Positions 29,031-29,506 of a stretch of DNA of 29,506 bases are shown here, piece by piece (the stretch's first letter is position 1; each line of letters begins with the position of its first letter). Below the pieces are notes generated by a model. It made no database searches, was not told the DNA's origin, and saw only the letters and a program-made list of their open reading frames with translations. Origin of the DNA: Rhypophila decipiens (Eukaryota > Ascomycota > Sordariomycetes > Sordariales > Naviculisporaceae); the NCBI GenBank assembly GCA_033297075.1, contig MU858331.1, forward strand, positions 1 to 29,506, read 5' to 3'. The position numbers and the translations under genes are program-made.

Positions 29031-29506
29031 ATGTGAACTTGGAGGTCTCTGGACGAAGTTGACGTGGATTTGGACCCAAGCTTTTGTGTATAAAAGGAGA
29101 AACCGGGTGACTAGTGATACATAATAGTTAATTGGTGATGTAATTTGCTTGCTGCCGCCCCTTGTGTAGCTTCTTCTTACTCTTTCACCTACTCCTACAG
29201 ATGGAATAAAGCCCCATGATACACATTAATACAATGAACAAAATATGCATCAATTCTCACCCGCCCTGCTTTTCGAATGAATTTCAGGCTTTACTTGATG
29301 ACTCACGTGCTGAGGGCCCCTTCAACCCAACCGTTGGTATCGTCTTTACAATTGCTATTCCGATTCAGGTCCCGAGACAAACTGTGTTGGGCAAACCAGT
29401 TACCAGGGCGTTGTCAAAGTGTGGCAAGGCTTCAGGGGTGCCGAGGGACGATTATTAGTGGCGAAAGATTGCTTAGAAATGCTGTGGCAATGATTGGAAA
29501 TCCAGG
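29031..29506. other. 3' flank at the right window edge
   Basis: Downstream of the haloperoxidase-type gene. A plus-strand frame near 29346-29490 has coding-like text with paired cysteines (ETNCVGQTSYQG, then KDCLEML), faintly like the end of a small secreted protein, but no start, domain or intron can be fixed. Confidence 0.35.

Noticed and set aside
1..29506. CRISPR array, rRNA or prokaryotic operon features
   Set aside because: No regularly spaced direct repeats with unique spacers and no rRNA-like text; spliced genes show the DNA is eukaryotic.

Overview
The window looks like a chromosomal piece from a filamentous ascomycete (Pezizomycotina, probably Eurotiomycetes, judged from gene style and not from any search). 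Support comes from short introns of about 55-105 bp with GT-AG borders and CTAAC-like branch sites, secreted and cell-wall proteins, a SUR7-family protein, an RTA1-family protein, a LYS2-type aminoadipate reductase and LTR retrotransposon debris.

Layout. 1-830: the 3' end of an LTR followed by a broken gag-like reading frame. 1005-2349 (-): TauD/TfdA dioxygenase, three exons. 3607-4344 (+): small secreted HsbA-like protein. 4672-5541 (-): SAM methyltransferase interrupted by one in-frame TGA. 6417-7415 (+): unrecognised protein with a C-terminal Cys/His motif. 8030-8659 (+): secreted ten-cysteine KP4-like protein. 8948-10138 (-): 2EXR-like gene broken by a TAG and cut at its 5' end by a solo LTR (10139-10570). 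10571-12131: repeat-rich, with a second, 163-bp solo LTR (11175-11337). 12132-13424 (-): cysteine-rich, Thr/Ser/Asn-rich single-pass membrane protein. 14725-16085 (-): SET-domain protein with a signal peptide. 16086-18934: long non-coding stretch with a 22-bp minisatellite and tRNA-like repeat debris. 18935-22646 (-): LYS2-like adenylation-carrier-reductase protein lacking the usual N-terminal domain. 23124-24109 (-): RTA1-like seven-helix protein. 25219-26360 (+): SUR7/PalI-family protein whose intron is best read as GC-AG. 27442-29030 (+): secreted vanadium-haloperoxidase/PAP2-type enzyme, five exons.

How the parts relate. Most genes stand alone, each with its own promoter; TATA boxes lie 115-127 bp upstream of three of the plus-strand starts. 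Many encode surface or secreted proteins. The LYS2-like reductase, RTA1 protein and haloperoxidase-type enzyme lie within 11 kb, but nothing seen directly shows that they form a pathway. The left third has decayed under retroelement insertion and point nonsense mutations: three reading frames there carry a single in-frame stop in otherwise readable sequence.

The strongest leads are the N-terminally shortened LYS2-like enzyme, the methyltransferase with a stop where relatives have tryptophan, the LTR-decapitated 2EXR gene with a perfect target-site duplication, the secreted SET protein, the GC-AG intron and the unrecognised protein at 6417-7415. All gene models come from reading splice signals by eye; no alignment or database search was run.
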